DNA from: JBFWMG01 sp050251715
Lineage (GTDB): Bacteria; Desulfobacterota; Desulfovibrionia; Desulfovibrionales; Desulfovibrionaceae
Length of the DNA stretch: 53,989 bases
Assembly (NCBI GenBank): GCA_050251715.1
Contig: JBFWMG010000026.1
Location: 1 to 53,989, forward strand
Direction: 5' to 3'
The number at the start of each line of letters is the position of its first letter. Positions within the stretch are counted from its first letter, which is position 1. Positions 39,336-48,747 of this stretch are shown here, piece by piece. The notes under the pieces were generated by a model. It saw only the letters and a list, made by a program, of their open reading frames with translations. It searched no databases and was not told the DNA's origin. Made by a program: the position numbers and the translations under genes.

Positions 39336-40721
39336 ATGGCTGTACCGAAAGACATACGCCTGCTTGTGGCGGACGGTGATCCCACGATCCGCAAGGCGCT
39401 TGGCAAGGAACTGCGCCAGATCGGCCTTGCCAACGTCGTGTTCGCTGGTGAGCTGCAATCCACGGCGGCAGCCCTGAAGAACGGTCATTTCGACCTGTTG
39501 GTCGTGGACTGGGACATCGCCGCGTTCAAGGATTTTCTCCTGGTGCGCAAAATCCGCACCTCGAACCGGCTGTCCGAGATCCCCATTCTGGTCATGGCCC
39601 GTGAGGACACCAAGGAAAACCGCCGACAGGCCAAGTCGGCGGGCGCGGGCGGCTTTGTGGCCAAGCCGTTCGCCACGCAGGCGCTGCTTGCGGAGGTGGA
39701 GGCGTCGCTCAAGGGGCGCAAACGGGCCGTGGCTCCCGTTGTTCCCGGCGCCAAGGCCGCCACGCCCGGCCCGGCGGGCAAGGCCGCCCCGGCTCCGGCC
39801 CAGGCACCGGCGCCCTTGGATCCACGCGCCAAGCAGCTGTTTCAGGCCGGATACGCCAAGCTCAAGGCGCAACAGTTCGACGAGGCGCTCAAGGATTTCG
39901 AGCAGGCGTTCAAGATCGACGACCTGTTTGCCGAGGCCTACAAGGGCGCGGCCTTTGCCGCCAAGGGGCGGGGCGATGCGGCGGGTTCCAAGCATTTCAT
40001 GGGCAAGGCGGCGGAATCGTACGTGGTGCACGACCGCCACGAGGATGCGGCCACCATCTACGGCAACCTGCGCAAGGCCGATCCCAACGCGCCCAATCCG
40101 TTCAAGAACGCGGGCAAGCGGTTGCGCGCGGAGGGACGGCTGGACAGCGCCGCCGCCGCGCTGGAAAAGGGTTTTGAGTTTTCGCCCCAGGACGACGAAT
40201 TGGCCGCCGAACTGGCCTTTACCTACAAGGACCAGGGCGCGGACGAAAAGGCCGAGGATTTCTTGCGCGAATTGCTGGGCGGGGACGGCGAATTCCCCTT
40301 GGCCGCAGAGACGTTTCTTTCGCTGACGGGCCAGGATTTCTATTCCATTGGCGGCGGCGACGTGGGCGAAGCGCCCGAAATGCAGTTTTTGGAAGACAAG
40401 AAAAACGTCAAGAAAAGCGGGGCGGACCTGCGCACGGCCAAGCGGTTGGCCATGGCCGACTACAGCGCGCGCGAGCTGAAGACCAAGGTGCTCCTGTCCG
40501 TCATCGACATCAGCATCACGGGCATCGGCTTCAAGCCCATGGCGGGCAAGTTCAAGGAAGGGGACGTGGTGCGCTTCGACCTCATCGCCTTGGGCAACGT
40601 CAAGGCCAAGAAGATGGCGGCCAAGGTCATGCGCGTCACGCCCAATGTGGTCGGGTGCCAGTTTGTCGAGGTGAGCGGCAAGCAGAAAAAGGTGCTCGAA
40701 GTCCTGTTCGGCAAGGATTAA
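39336..40721 (+). CDS. Receiver-TPR-PilZ protein
   Basis: A 461-residue protein. Residues 1-130 are a response-regulator receiver with phospho-acceptor Asp58 (DLLVVDWD) and Lys110 (FVAKPF). After an Ala/Pro linker come TPR-type helices (about 165-330; FQAGYAKLKAQQFDEALKDF and following units). The C-terminal 100 residues are PilZ-like (VIDISITGIGFKPMAGKFKE, GDVVRFDLIALG, GCQFVEVSG). The PilZ RxxxR is not evident, so cyclic-di-GMP binding is uncertain. The plausible role is two-component or chemotaxis-type signalling merged with c-di-GMP output. Its TAA overlaps the TAA of the convergent cbiO gene. Confidence 0.85.
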   Translation: MAVPKDIRLLVADGDPTIRKALGKELRQIGLANVVFAGELQSTAAALKNGHFDLLVVDWDIAAFKDFLLVRKIRTSNRLSEIPILVMAREDTKENRRQAKSAGAGGFVAKPFATQALLAEVEASLKGRKRAVAPVVPGAKAATPGPAGKAAPAPAQAPAPLDPRAKQLFQAGYAKLKAQQFDEALKDFEQAFKIDDLFAEAYKGAAFAAKGRGDAAGSKHFMGKAAESYVVHDRHEDAATIYGNLRKADPNAPNPFKNAGKRLRAEGRLDSAAAALEKGFEFSPQDDELAAELAFTYKDQGADEKAEDFLRELLGGDGEFPLAAETFLSLTGQDFYSIGGGDVGEAPEMQFLEDKKNVKKSGADLRTAKRLAMADYSARELKTKVLLSVIDISITGIGFKPMAGKFKEGDVVRFDLIALGNVKAKKMAAKVMRVTPNVVGCQFVEVSGKQKKVLEVLFGKD

Positions 40722-41701
40722 CTCCCGCCGTTTCTCTTTTTTCCCCTATCCGAAGACCCTGTTTCCCCTCCCTGTTCGTGCGGGGGGGCGTGGTCGTGCG
40801 CATGGCCGTGTTCCGGCTGGGGCGGCGTGTGCGTTCCGTGCGGCGCATGGGTGTGGGGCACGCCGTTGTGCACGTGCCGATGCGGCTCGTCGTGCTCATG
40901 CGGCGCGGCGCCCGCGTCGTGGGCATGGATGTGCACGTGCAGCGGGGCGTCGCCGCCGGGCAGCACCAGGCCGTCACGGACGAACGACCAGCTGGTGGTG
41001 GTCTTGGACAGGAATTCCAGGTCGTGGGAAATGACCGCGTAGGCCAGGTCCAGGGTGTTCAGGACGTCGATGAGCCGGTCGCGGGTGCCGGGGTCAAGGT
41101 CGTTGGTGGGCTCGTCGAGCAGCAGCGCCCTGGGGCGCATGGCCAGCACCGTGGCCAGCGAGACGAGCTTTTTTTCTCCGCCGGACAGCTTGTGCGTGAT
41201 GCAGTCCTCGAAACCGCGCAGTCCCAGGCGGTCCAAGGCGTCGCGGGCGGCCTGCGCGGCCTCGTGGGGTGAAAGCCCCAGGTTCAACGGGCCAAAGGCC
41301 ACGTCCTCCAGCACGGTGGGACTGAACAGCTGGTCGTCCGCATGCTGGAACACAAATCCCACGCTGCGGCGCAAGGCCGTGAAATCCCGCTCCGAGCGCA
41401 CGGGCGCGCCGTTGAACGCCACCTCTCCGGCAGCGGGTTTGATGAGTCCCATGATGATGTGGAACAGGGTGGTCTTGCCGCTGCCGTTGGGACCGACCAG
41501 GCCGATGCGCTGGCCGGACGCCAGCGAGAAATCCGCACCGCGCAGCACGGGGGGCGCGTCGGCGGGCGTGCCGGGATAGGCGAAGACAATGCCGCGCAGG
41601 GAGACGATGGCCGCGTGGGCGGCGTCCGATGATGCCGCGTGGGCGGCGTCCGGTGAGACCGCGTGAGCGGCGTCCGGTGATGGCTTCTTAGCGTGTGTCA
41701 T
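40718..41701 (-). CDS. cbiO: Co/Ni ECF transporter ATPase CbiO with His-rich tail
   Basis: A 327-residue ATPase. The N-terminus has three 8-residue repeats (SPDAAHAV, SPDAAHAA, SSDAAHAA). The core has Walker A GPNGSGKTT, FVFQHADDQLFSPTVLEDVA (typical of CbiO/NikO), LSGGEKKLVSLATVLAM and LLLDEPTNDLDPG. The last 85 residues are His-rich (HVHIHAHDAG, HDEPHRHVHN, HGHAHDHAPPH), which suggests Ni or Co binding. The ATG overlaps the cbiQ stop (ATGA). Its stop overlaps the stop of the convergent gene. Confidence 0.92.
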   Translation of the reverse strand: MTHAKKPSPDAAHAVSPDAAHAASSDAAHAAIVSLRGIVFAYPGTPADAPPVLRGADFSLASGQRIGLVGPNGSGKTTLFHIIMGLIKPAAGEVAFNGAPVRSERDFTALRRSVGFVFQHADDQLFSPTVLEDVAFGPLNLGLSPHEAAQAARDALDRLGLRGFEDCITHKLSGGEKKLVSLATVLAMRPRALLLDEPTNDLDPGTRDRLIDVLNTLDLAYAVISHDLEFLSKTTTSWSFVRDGLVLPGGDAPLHVHIHAHDAGAAPHEHDEPHRHVHNGVPHTHAPHGTHTPPQPEHGHAHDHAPPHEQGGETGSSDRGKKRNGGS

Positions 41702-42465
41702 GGCAAAGGGTATCCTGATTCGATCCAGAAAAGGCCGCACAGCGCGGCCAGCATGCACGCGGCAAAGACGCGGTCACCCGACGAGGCCGTAGCCGGGGCC
41801 AGGGTGTGGAAACGGCCTGAAAAACCGCGCAGCACCATGGCCTGGCGCACGCGCTCGGCCCTGTCCCAGCTGCGCACCAGCACCATGGCGGCCATATAGC
41901 CAATGGTGCGCCACGTATGCAGGTTGGAGCGCGGGGTAAAGCCCCGCATGCGCGCCGCCGTGGCCAGGCGTTGGTATTCCTCGCCGATGACATGCACATA
42001 GCGGTAGGTGAACAGCAGCAGATGGCACAATTTGCCGGGCACACGCAGGGCGTGCAGCGCATGGCCCAGGGCGGGCACCGTGGAGGTGGCCACCAGCGCG
42101 ATGAACACGCACAGCACGGCGTTGGTCTTGAGGGTGATGCACGCGGCAAGGCGCAGGCCTTCGGCGGTGGCCGCGAGCGGCCCCAGGGTCCAGACGGGCG
42201 CGCCCGGGGTGGAGAAGGGGAGCACCAGCCACAAAAAGGCGGTGAAGGCGTTGACCAGCACAAGCCGCTTGGCGACCAGGAGAAGGGGCAGGCGGGCCAG
42301 GATGAGGCATGCCGCGCCCAGGGCCAGCCCCCAGGCCGGAGCCGCCAGGGACCGGTCCGGCGCCACGGTGCACGCAAAGGCGGTGGCCGCGAGGATCTTG
42401 AACCTCGGGTCGGCCCGGTGGAGAAAGGACGCTCCCTGGTGGAAGTATTCCTGGACGATGGCCAT
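41698..42465 (-). CDS. cbiQ: Co/Ni ECF transporter transmembrane protein CbiQ
   Basis: A 255-residue protein of the CbiQ/EcfT family with about five spans. It has HRADPRFKILAATAFACTV near the N-terminus and the two coupling motifs ending in ARG-like AARMRGFTPR and RQAMVLRGFSGRF. The start at 42465 (MAIVQEYF) gives the family N-terminus. The expected CbiM/CbiN substrate-specific subunits are not in the window, so the S component must lie elsewhere. Confidence 0.88.
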   Translation of the reverse strand: MAIVQEYFHQGASFLHRADPRFKILAATAFACTVAPDRSLAAPAWGLALGAACLILARLPLLLVAKRLVLVNAFTAFLWLVLPFSTPGAPVWTLGPLAATAEGLRLAACITLKTNAVLCVFIALVATSTVPALGHALHALRVPGKLCHLLLFTYRYVHVIGEEYQRLATAARMRGFTPRSNLHTWRTIGYMAAMVLVRSWDRAERVRQAMVLRGFSGRFHTLAPATASSGDRVFAACMLAALCGLFWIESGYPLP

Positions 42466-43174
42466 ACGTATCCGTTTTGGACGCGTTTGCCGCGCGGGCA
42501 GGGCGCGTGCGCCGTGTGGACGGCGCGCCTGGCCGCCCATGCCGTGTTCGTGGCGTTGCGTGTGAAGATTGTCTGCTTGCCGCCCGACGTGTGCCATATT
42601 TTGCCAAAAGATGCCACTGTCATTTGCCGGGGCGTGCCCGGCTTGCCCCGCCAGGGGCAATGCTTGACAAGGTATGGGGAACATGACTAGGCAACATTAC
42701 CAATTCCAGGAATCCGCACGGGACGTTACGGTCTTGTATTCGCGGCCGCCCCTTTTATCGGGGGGGCATGCAGCCAGGAGCGAGCGTCACAGAGCCGGGC
42801 GTCCCGGACGCGCGCCAGGAGGGCGCGCCGCTCTCTGCACTGTCAGCAGAAATGTCCATGATGCGAACGGTGGCGAATCAGCGTGTTTGCCGACCGGAGT
42901 AGCCAAAGGCTTTGCCGGTCTTTGGAAAAGGCGTCCAGGTGACGCTGGCGTGTCGGAGCCGGAAATGGCGCGGCGAGTTCCGCCTGCTGAAAAAGCTTTT
43001 AATTTGGCGTTTTTCAGGGTAAAGGGGAGGTGCTTGTCCGCTGGTGAGGCCGTTCTTCATTATCTTCATGTAACCATACGGTAACAAAAGCCTTTTTTTC
43101 TGGGGAACATCGGCCGATGTATACCGGACGTGTGAGAGGGATTTTGCCTCCCGCGCGTTAACCAGGAGTGGAGG
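42466..43174 (+). other. Divergent intergenic region before oad and cbiQ
   Basis: About 700 bp with no gene I can support. An open frame at 42674-43084 has arginine-rich, non-family composition and I leave it out. AT-rich parts at 42985-43110 probably hold the oad promoter. TTGACA occurs at 42664-42669 without a good -10. I looked for a cobalamin or NiCo riboswitch before cbiQ and found none. Confidence 0.45.
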
Positions 43175-43423
43175 ATGATCGAACAAGGATTCATTCTGAT
43201 GGTTTCCGGAATGGGTGTGGTCTTTCTTTTTCTCACCCTCATGGTCTTAGTGATGCATATCACGGCGGCCTTCTTCAAGAAATACGCACACCTGTTCCCG
43301 GAAGTCCAACCGGCAAAGGCCGCCATGGCGCGACCTGCCGCCGTTGCTGGGGCTCCGCACTCTGACGACACAGTTGATATCGCCGTGGCGATAGCGGCTG
43401 TCAAAGACTTCATGCAGCGCTAA
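43175..43423 (+). CDS. oadG: Oxaloacetate decarboxylase gamma subunit
   Basis: An 82-residue protein with one N-terminal span (FILMVSGMGVVFLFLTLMVL) and a hydrophilic tail (DIAVAIAAVKDF near the end), as in OadG/MmdD-type subunits that anchor the biotin subunit to the membrane. AGGAGTGG precedes the ATG. The alpha and beta genes follow at 15 and 10 nt, so the operon is gamma-alpha-beta. Confidence 0.88.
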   Translation: MIEQGFILMVSGMGVVFLFLTLMVLVMHITAAFFKKYAHLFPEVQPAKAAMARPAAVAGAPHSDDTVDIAVAIAAVKDFMQR

Positions 43424-43438
43424 GAGGGGATAAGAGCA

Positions 43439-45292
43439 ATGGGCAAAAAAGTTGTCAAATTCATGTGTACGGCGTTCCGGGACGGTTTTCAGTCCGTGTA
43501 CGGCGCCCGTGTCCGCACCAAAGACTTTCTCCCTGCCGTAGAGGCCGCCCGCGAGGCGGGCATCACCTGGTTCGAGGCGGGCGGCGGCGCCCGGTTCCAG
43601 GCCTTGTATTTCTATTCCAACGAAGACGCGTTCGACATGATGGATGGCTTCCGTGCCGCTGCCGGCCCCGATGCCGACCTGCAAACCCTGGCGCGTGGCG
43701 TCAACGTCGTGGGCCTGGAATCCCAGCCCAGCGACGTCATCAAGATGCACGCCATCCTGTTCGCCAAGCACGGCATCACGTCCATCCGCAATTTCGACGC
43801 CCTGAACGACGTGAACAATCTCATCTATTCGGGCCAGTGCATCAAGGATGCAGGTCTCAAGCACCAAGTCGTGGTTTCCATGATGGAGCTGCCTCCTGGA
43901 TGCACCGGCGCGCATGATGCGGATTTTTACGAAAAGACCCTGCGGCAGATCCTGGACGCGGACATTCCTTTTGACTCCGTGTGCTTCAAGGACGCTTCCG
44001 GCACATCGACCCCGGCCAAGGTCCACGAGACCATCAAGCGCGCCCGCAAGATGTTGCCCGAAGGCACGATGCTGCACTTCCATTCGCACGAGACCGCGGG
44101 CATCGGCGCGTTGGGGTACATGGCGGCCCTGGAGGCCGGAGCCGACGCCATCGACCTGTCCATGGCGCCCGCGTCAGGCGGCACCTGCCAGACCGACATC
44201 GCCATCATGTGGCACGCCCTGCGCGGCACGGAGTTCACCCTCGACATCGACATCGACAAGGTGCTCAAGGCCGAGGCGGTGTTCAAGGACTGCATGAAGG
44301 ATTACTTCCTGCCGCCCGAAGCCACCCAGGTCGAACCCATGATTCCCTGGTCGCCCATGCCGGGCGGCGCCTTGACCGCCAACACGCAAATGTTGCGTGA
44401 TAACGGCATCATGGACAAATACCCCGATATCATCGCCTCCATGAGCGAGGTGGTGCGCCGGGGCGGTTTCGGCACCTCGGTCACCCCGGTGTCCCAGTTC
44501 TACTTCCAGCAGTCCTTCAACAACGTCATGTTTGGCCCCTGGAAGAAGATAGCCGACGGTTACGGCAAGATGGTGCTGGGCTACTTTGGCAAGACGCCCG
44601 TGCCGCCCGACCCGGAAGTGGTGGCGATTGCCGCCGAGCAGCTGGGCATGGAGCCCACCACCAAGACCCCGATCGAGATCAACGACTCCGATCCCAACAA
44701 GGGGCTGGCCCAGGCGCGCAAGCTGGTCGAGGACGCGGGACTGCCCGCCACGGATGAAAACGTGTTCATCGTGGCCACCTGCAAGGAAAAGGGCATCACC
44801 TACCTGAAGGGTGAGGCCAAGATGGGCATCCGCCTCAAGTCCGACGTGGCTCCGGCCGAAGCGCCCGCCGCCGCCAAGGCGTCCGGTCCCAAGCCCGCTG
44901 GCTACACGGTCATGGTCAACGGCAAGAGCTACGGCGTGGCCATTGCCGACGGCAAGGCCACGGTCAATGGCAAGGTGTACCAGATCGACGTGCAGGAAGG
45001 CATGGTTGCGGGCGCCGCGTCCGCCGCGTCCGCCGCGCCCGCCGGGGCGTCCTGCGTTCCCGCCTCCGGCGAGGGCGATGGCGAAGAGGTCAAGTCGCCG
45101 CTGCCCGGACTGGTCACCCGCCTGGTGGCCGCGCCCGGCAGCAAGGTTACCTCGGGCCAGGCCATCATGGTCATCGAGGCCATGAAGATGGAGGTTGAGG
45201 TCAAGTCGCCGGTGGACGGCACCCTGAACTGCTTTGCGGTGTCCCAGGGCGACCAGATCACCGCTGGCCAGACCCTGGCGTACGTCAATTAA
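43439..45292 (+). CDS. oadA: Oxaloacetate decarboxylase alpha (carboxyltransferase-biotin) subunit
   Basis: A 617-residue protein. Carboxyltransferase barrel (about 1-300) and PYC/OADA conserved domain (about 300-460), an Ala-rich linker, then the biotinyl domain with EAMKMEVEV; biotin Lys is residue 583. Metal-site HFHSHETAG (HxH) and the carbamate Lys in CFKDASGTSTP are present. The usual RDxHQS motif reads RDGFQS, so one His is missing, yet Asp and Gln remain. It transfers the carboxyl of oxaloacetate to biotin. Pyruvate carboxylase subunit B is the alternative, but the adjacent OadB and OadG favour the sodium pump. Confidence 0.9.
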   Translation: MGKKVVKFMCTAFRDGFQSVYGARVRTKDFLPAVEAAREAGITWFEAGGGARFQALYFYSNEDAFDMMDGFRAAAGPDADLQTLARGVNVVGLESQPSDVIKMHAILFAKHGITSIRNFDALNDVNNLIYSGQCIKDAGLKHQVVVSMMELPPGCTGAHDADFYEKTLRQILDADIPFDSVCFKDASGTSTPAKVHETIKRARKMLPEGTMLHFHSHETAGIGALGYMAALEAGADAIDLSMAPASGGTCQTDIAIMWHALRGTEFTLDIDIDKVLKAEAVFKDCMKDYFLPPEATQVEPMIPWSPMPGGALTANTQMLRDNGIMDKYPDIIASMSEVVRRGGFGTSVTPVSQFYFQQSFNNVMFGPWKKIADGYGKMVLGYFGKTPVPPDPEVVAIAAEQLGMEPTTKTPIEINDSDPNKGLAQARKLVEDAGLPATDENVFIVATCKEKGITYLKGEAKMGIRLKSDVAPAEAPAAAKASGPKPAGYTVMVNGKSYGVAIADGKATVNGKVYQIDVQEGMVAGAASAASAAPAGASCVPASGEGDGEEVKSPLPGLVTRLVAAPGSKVTSGQAIMVIEAMKMEVEVKSPVDGTLNCFAVSQGDQITAGQTLAYVN

Positions 45293-45302
45293 GGAGGCGG
45301 TC

Positions 45303-46748
45303 GTGTCCCTACACTCTCCGCAACCTACCCAATCCGTCTGGTTTTCCGGCAAACGGGGCATCCTGAACATCTTCGGGATGATGCTTCTGTTCTACGTATC
45401 CTTTGCCTTGGTTGGTCCGGTGTTCAACGCCGCCACGGCCACCCTGGCCCAGGCCACGTCCATGACGGAAAGCCATCCGGCCCCCGCCGCACCCAACGAA
45501 TCCCCCGCGGCGCACCGCTCCACCGGGGACTCGTTCATGGAAATCATCAAAACCACGGGGCTGTACCAGTTCTTCAGCCCCTCCCCGGAATACGCTCCGG
45601 ACGTGGATCCGCATGCCGGACGGCCCTCCAAGGGCATTTTCCCGCGTGGCCTGGGGCAGGCGATCATGATTCTGGTCGGGCTCCTGCTCATCTACCTCGC
45701 CATCGTCAAGGAATTCGAGCCGCTCCTTTTGCTGCCCATTGGTTTCGGCGGCATTCTGGCCAACATCCCGGTGGCGGGCATTGCCGACTACATCGGGGGC
45801 GAGGCCGGCTTCCTGCGCCTTGTCTATGAATTCGGCGTGGTGCCTCCGGGCCTGTTCCCGCTGCTCATCTTCATGGGCGTTGGCGCGCTCACGGACTTTG
45901 GTCCGCTCATCGCCAACCCCAAAACCGCGCTTCTTGGCGCCGCGGCGCAGTTCGGCATCTTCACCACGCTGATCGGCGCGCTGGCGCTTTCCCAGTACAC
46001 GGACATCATCCACTTCTCGCTCAAGGACGCCGCGTCCATCGGCATCATCGGCGGCGCGGACGGCCCCACGGCCATCTTCCTGGCCGGGCGGCTAGCCCCT
46101 GACCTGTTGGGCGCCATCGCGGTGGCCGCGTATTCGTACATGGCGCTCGTGCCCATTATCCAGCCTCCCATCATGCGCTGGCTCACCACCGAGGCGGAGC
46201 GCAAGATCGTCATGAAGCAGCTGCGCCCCGTGGGCAAGGCGGAGAAGATCCTCTTCCCGCTCGTGGTCATGGTGCTGTGCATCCTGCTGTTGCCCTCGGC
46301 CACGCCGCTGCTCGGCATGCTCATGTTCGGCAACCTCATCAAGGAATCCGGCGTGGTGGACCGTCTGTCCCGCACGGCGTCCAATGAACTCATCAACATC
46401 GTCACCATCCTGCTTGGCCTCACCGTGGGCTCCAAGCTCTCGGCGGACAAGTTCCTGGTGGCGGAAACGTTGGGCATTTTGGTGCTTGGCCTGCTCGCCT
46501 TTTGCGTGGGCACGGGCGCCGGTGTGTATCTGGCAAAGATCATGAACAAGTTCTCCAAGGATCCCATCAACCCGCTCATCGGTTCGGCGGGCGTCTCCGC
46601 GGTGCCCATGGCCGCGCGCGTGTCGAACAAGGTTGGCCTGGAGTACAACCCGCACAACTTCCTGCTCATGCACGCCATGGGCCCCAATGTGTCGGGCGTC
46701 ATCGGTTCCGCCGTTGCCGCCGGCGTGTTGCTCGCGTTGTGCAACTAG
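45303..46748 (+). CDS. oadB: Oxaloacetate decarboxylase beta subunit, Na+ pump
   Basis: A 481-residue membrane protein starting at GTG behind AAGGAGG. After a first span and a Pro/Ala-rich loop (to about residue 75) comes the OadB core: GFGGILANIPVAGI, FPLLIFMGVGALTDFGPLIA with the Asp needed for sodium coupling, SIGIIGGADGPTAIFLAGRL, LLGMLMFGNLIKESGVVDRL and ISAVPMAARV-like VSAVPMAARVSNKVG. It decarboxylates carboxybiotin and exports sodium. The N-terminal ~110 residues are longer than in the Klebsiella protein. Confidence 0.93.
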   Translation: MSLHSPQPTQSVWFSGKRGILNIFGMMLLFYVSFALVGPVFNAATATLAQATSMTESHPAPAAPNESPAAHRSTGDSFMEIIKTTGLYQFFSPSPEYAPDVDPHAGRPSKGIFPRGLGQAIMILVGLLLIYLAIVKEFEPLLLLPIGFGGILANIPVAGIADYIGGEAGFLRLVYEFGVVPPGLFPLLIFMGVGALTDFGPLIANPKTALLGAAAQFGIFTTLIGALALSQYTDIIHFSLKDAASIGIIGGADGPTAIFLAGRLAPDLLGAIAVAAYSYMALVPIIQPPIMRWLTTEAERKIVMKQLRPVGKAEKILFPLVVMVLCILLLPSATPLLGMLMFGNLIKESGVVDRLSRTASNELINIVTILLGLTVGSKLSADKFLVAETLGILVLGLLAFCVGTGAGVYLAKIMNKFSKDPINPLIGSAGVSAVPMAARVSNKVGLEYNPHNFLLMHAMGPNVSGVIGSAVAAGVLLALCN

Positions 46749-46757
46749 CCTGTACCG

Positions 46758-46785
46758 CTCCCCCCGCATGGACATGCGGGGGGAG
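46758..46785 (+). terminator. Strong GC hairpin after oadB
   Basis: CTCCCCCCGCAT (46758-46769) pairs perfectly with ATGCGGGGGGAG (46774-46785), loop GGAC. No T-run follows; it could pause transcription or protect the 3' end. Confidence 0.5.
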
Positions 46786-46950
46786 ATTGGGGTACATTGG
46801 CTCTCCAATAGCGTTTGCCTGCGTCATTCGCATGGCGGACGGCTGCTGTTGCAAGGATTGCCGGTCCTGGGCGGCTTCGGCAGGGCTTCCCGGGCGCGGA
46901 GCGCGTAATGCGCATAACGAGAAAAACCGCCATCCAAGGGGGAAGTACGA

Positions 46951-48687
46951 ATGGCTAGCCAGTCTACCTACGAGTATTACAAACGTGACTTGACCAAAAT
47001 ACCGCCTCTGCGGGCGATTGCGGAAACCTTGGTCAATGACAAGAGAGTCCGTGAAGTCTCCGCCGCAGAGGCGTATGAACTCGCCCTCAAGCAATGGGAC
47101 GTCCAGGAGACGGACCTTGAAATCTATCCCAAGGCGGCCGCCCGGCTTGGCCTGCCCAAGGGGGCGAAAGTCCTCAATCATTGTCACGGCAAGATCGTGG
47201 GCCGCACGGCCCAGGCGCGCCGTTTCTTCAACAAGCTGAACGGCTCCGAAAAGAACAAGGTGCTCGGCGATCTGCGCGAGGCCATCAGCGACCTGCAAAA
47301 ACGTCCCCTCATCAAGGCCCAGGGCATCGTGGGCCTCGATTCGGATCTCATGATCCGGGCGACCATCGTGGGCTCCGAAGACGACGCCATGAACATCTTC
47401 AACTGGCTGTCGAACTTTACCCCCTTTGACGAACTGGCAACGGAATACGCCAAGAGCGCCTTGTTGCCCATCCAGGACATCATCATCATCGGCGACAACG
47501 AGTGGCGCAATCCCGATCCCTACTACCACAATCAGGGCTTCCCGCAGCTGGCGCTGGTGGATGAGACCGCCAACGTCATCTACAACTTCGGCATGCGCTA
47601 TTTCGGCGAGCGCAAGAAGGGCACCCTGACCCTGGCCTGGACATCGGGCATCCGCGTGGGCATGGCCGCCTGCCACGGCGGCATCAAGGAAATCGACTTT
47701 TCGCAATGCGCCGACAACGCCGTGAAGACCAAGGGCAAGCGTTCCATCGCCTTCTTTGGCCTGTCCGGCACGGGCAAGAGCTCGCATTCCAACTCGCACG
47801 ACAACGGCGGCACGCTGCCCGCCGGATTCAAGAAGGTCGTGCTGCACGACGACGCCTTCCAGATCGACATCGAGAACAAGGTCTGCCGCGTGTGGGAACC
47901 CACCCTGTTCGACAAGACCGACTCCCGCCCCCTGCGTCACCAGGACTGGGAGTACATGATTACCATCATGAACCATGCGATGCTGGAAGTGAACGGCAAG
48001 AAGCTGCCGCTTGGCCAGGATGTGCGCAACGGCAACGGGCGCGCCCTCATCGACCGCGACCTGCTTGGCGCATACGTCAACCGCTGCACCTTCCCCAACA
48101 TCATGGTCTGGCTGACCAAGGACACGACGCTGCCGCCCATCATGCGTTTCACCGACGTGAACATGGCCGTGGCCATGGGCGCGGCCCTGGTGACCAAACG
48201 CAACGTGGCCGAGAACGTGAGCGAGGAAGAGCTGAAAAAGCTTGTCTTCATCCCCTTTGCCAACCCCTTCCGCGTGTACGAGTTGTGGAAGGACGTGGAG
48301 GCCTTCACCAAGGTCTTTGAAAACGGCGCGGTGGGCTACATGTTCAACTCCGCGGGCATGTGGCAGGAATCGGACGAGAAGGTGAGCAAGATTCCGCTCC
48401 AGACCTCGCTGACGCTCCAGACGGCGCTGTTGCTTGACCAGTTGGAATGGGAGGCATGGCCCACGGTTCCGGGCGCGCAGATTCCCACCAAGGCCAGCGT
48501 GGACACGATTCTGCCCGGCTTCTATGACACCTACAACCCGGCCAATGTGCAGAACAAGGCCGAGTATGTGAAGACCATGAAGGACCGTTTCCAGCAGCGC
48601 ATCGACTTCCTCAAGACGACGGACTTGCAGGAAAAACCCAAGATGCTTGACGCCCTGGTCAAGTCCCTCAAGGTCAAGGCGAAATAA
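46951..48687 (+). CDS. pckA: Phosphoenolpyruvate carboxykinase (ATP) family
   Basis: A 578-residue protein of the ATP-PEPCK type, a bit longer than usual (about 530-540). P-loop FFGLSGTGKSS with Lys276 and Ser277 in place of the common Thr; kinase-2-like VLHDDAFQID; substrate-side GKIVGRTAQARRF in place of GRSPKDK; NFGMRYFGERKKGTLTLAW. It is divergent but the catalytic skeleton is recognisable. With OadGAB it connects oxaloacetate, PEP and pyruvate, and could serve anaplerosis or gluconeogenesis. AAGGGGGAAG precedes the ATG. Confidence 0.85.
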   Translation: MASQSTYEYYKRDLTKIPPLRAIAETLVNDKRVREVSAAEAYELALKQWDVQETDLEIYPKAAARLGLPKGAKVLNHCHGKIVGRTAQARRFFNKLNGSEKNKVLGDLREAISDLQKRPLIKAQGIVGLDSDLMIRATIVGSEDDAMNIFNWLSNFTPFDELATEYAKSALLPIQDIIIIGDNEWRNPDPYYHNQGFPQLALVDETANVIYNFGMRYFGERKKGTLTLAWTSGIRVGMAACHGGIKEIDFSQCADNAVKTKGKRSIAFFGLSGTGKSSHSNSHDNGGTLPAGFKKVVLHDDAFQIDIENKVCRVWEPTLFDKTDSRPLRHQDWEYMITIMNHAMLEVNGKKLPLGQDVRNGNGRALIDRDLLGAYVNRCTFPNIMVWLTKDTTLPPIMRFTDVNMAVAMGAALVTKRNVAENVSEEELKKLVFIPFANPFRVYELWKDVEAFTKVFENGAVGYMFNSAGMWQESDEKVSKIPLQTSLTLQTALLLDQLEWEAWPTVPGAQIPTKASVDTILPGFYDTYNPANVQNKAEYVKTMKDRFQQRIDFLKTTDLQEKPKMLDALVKSLKVKAK

Positions 48688-48713
48688 CACCGCCATGGCA
48701 TGACGAACAACAA

Positions 48714-48747
48714 GGGGGGCGGTTTTGGCCGTGCCCCCCTTTTTTTG
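48714..48747 (+). terminator. Terminator of pckA
   Basis: GGGGGGC (48714-48720) pairs with GCCCCCC (48733-48739), then eight T. Confidence 0.92.

Noticed and set aside
42674..43084. 136-codon plus-strand frame between cbiQ and oadG
   Set aside because: Composition is Arg/Ala-rich with no domain pattern and no good ribosome-binding site; the region is more likely regulatory.
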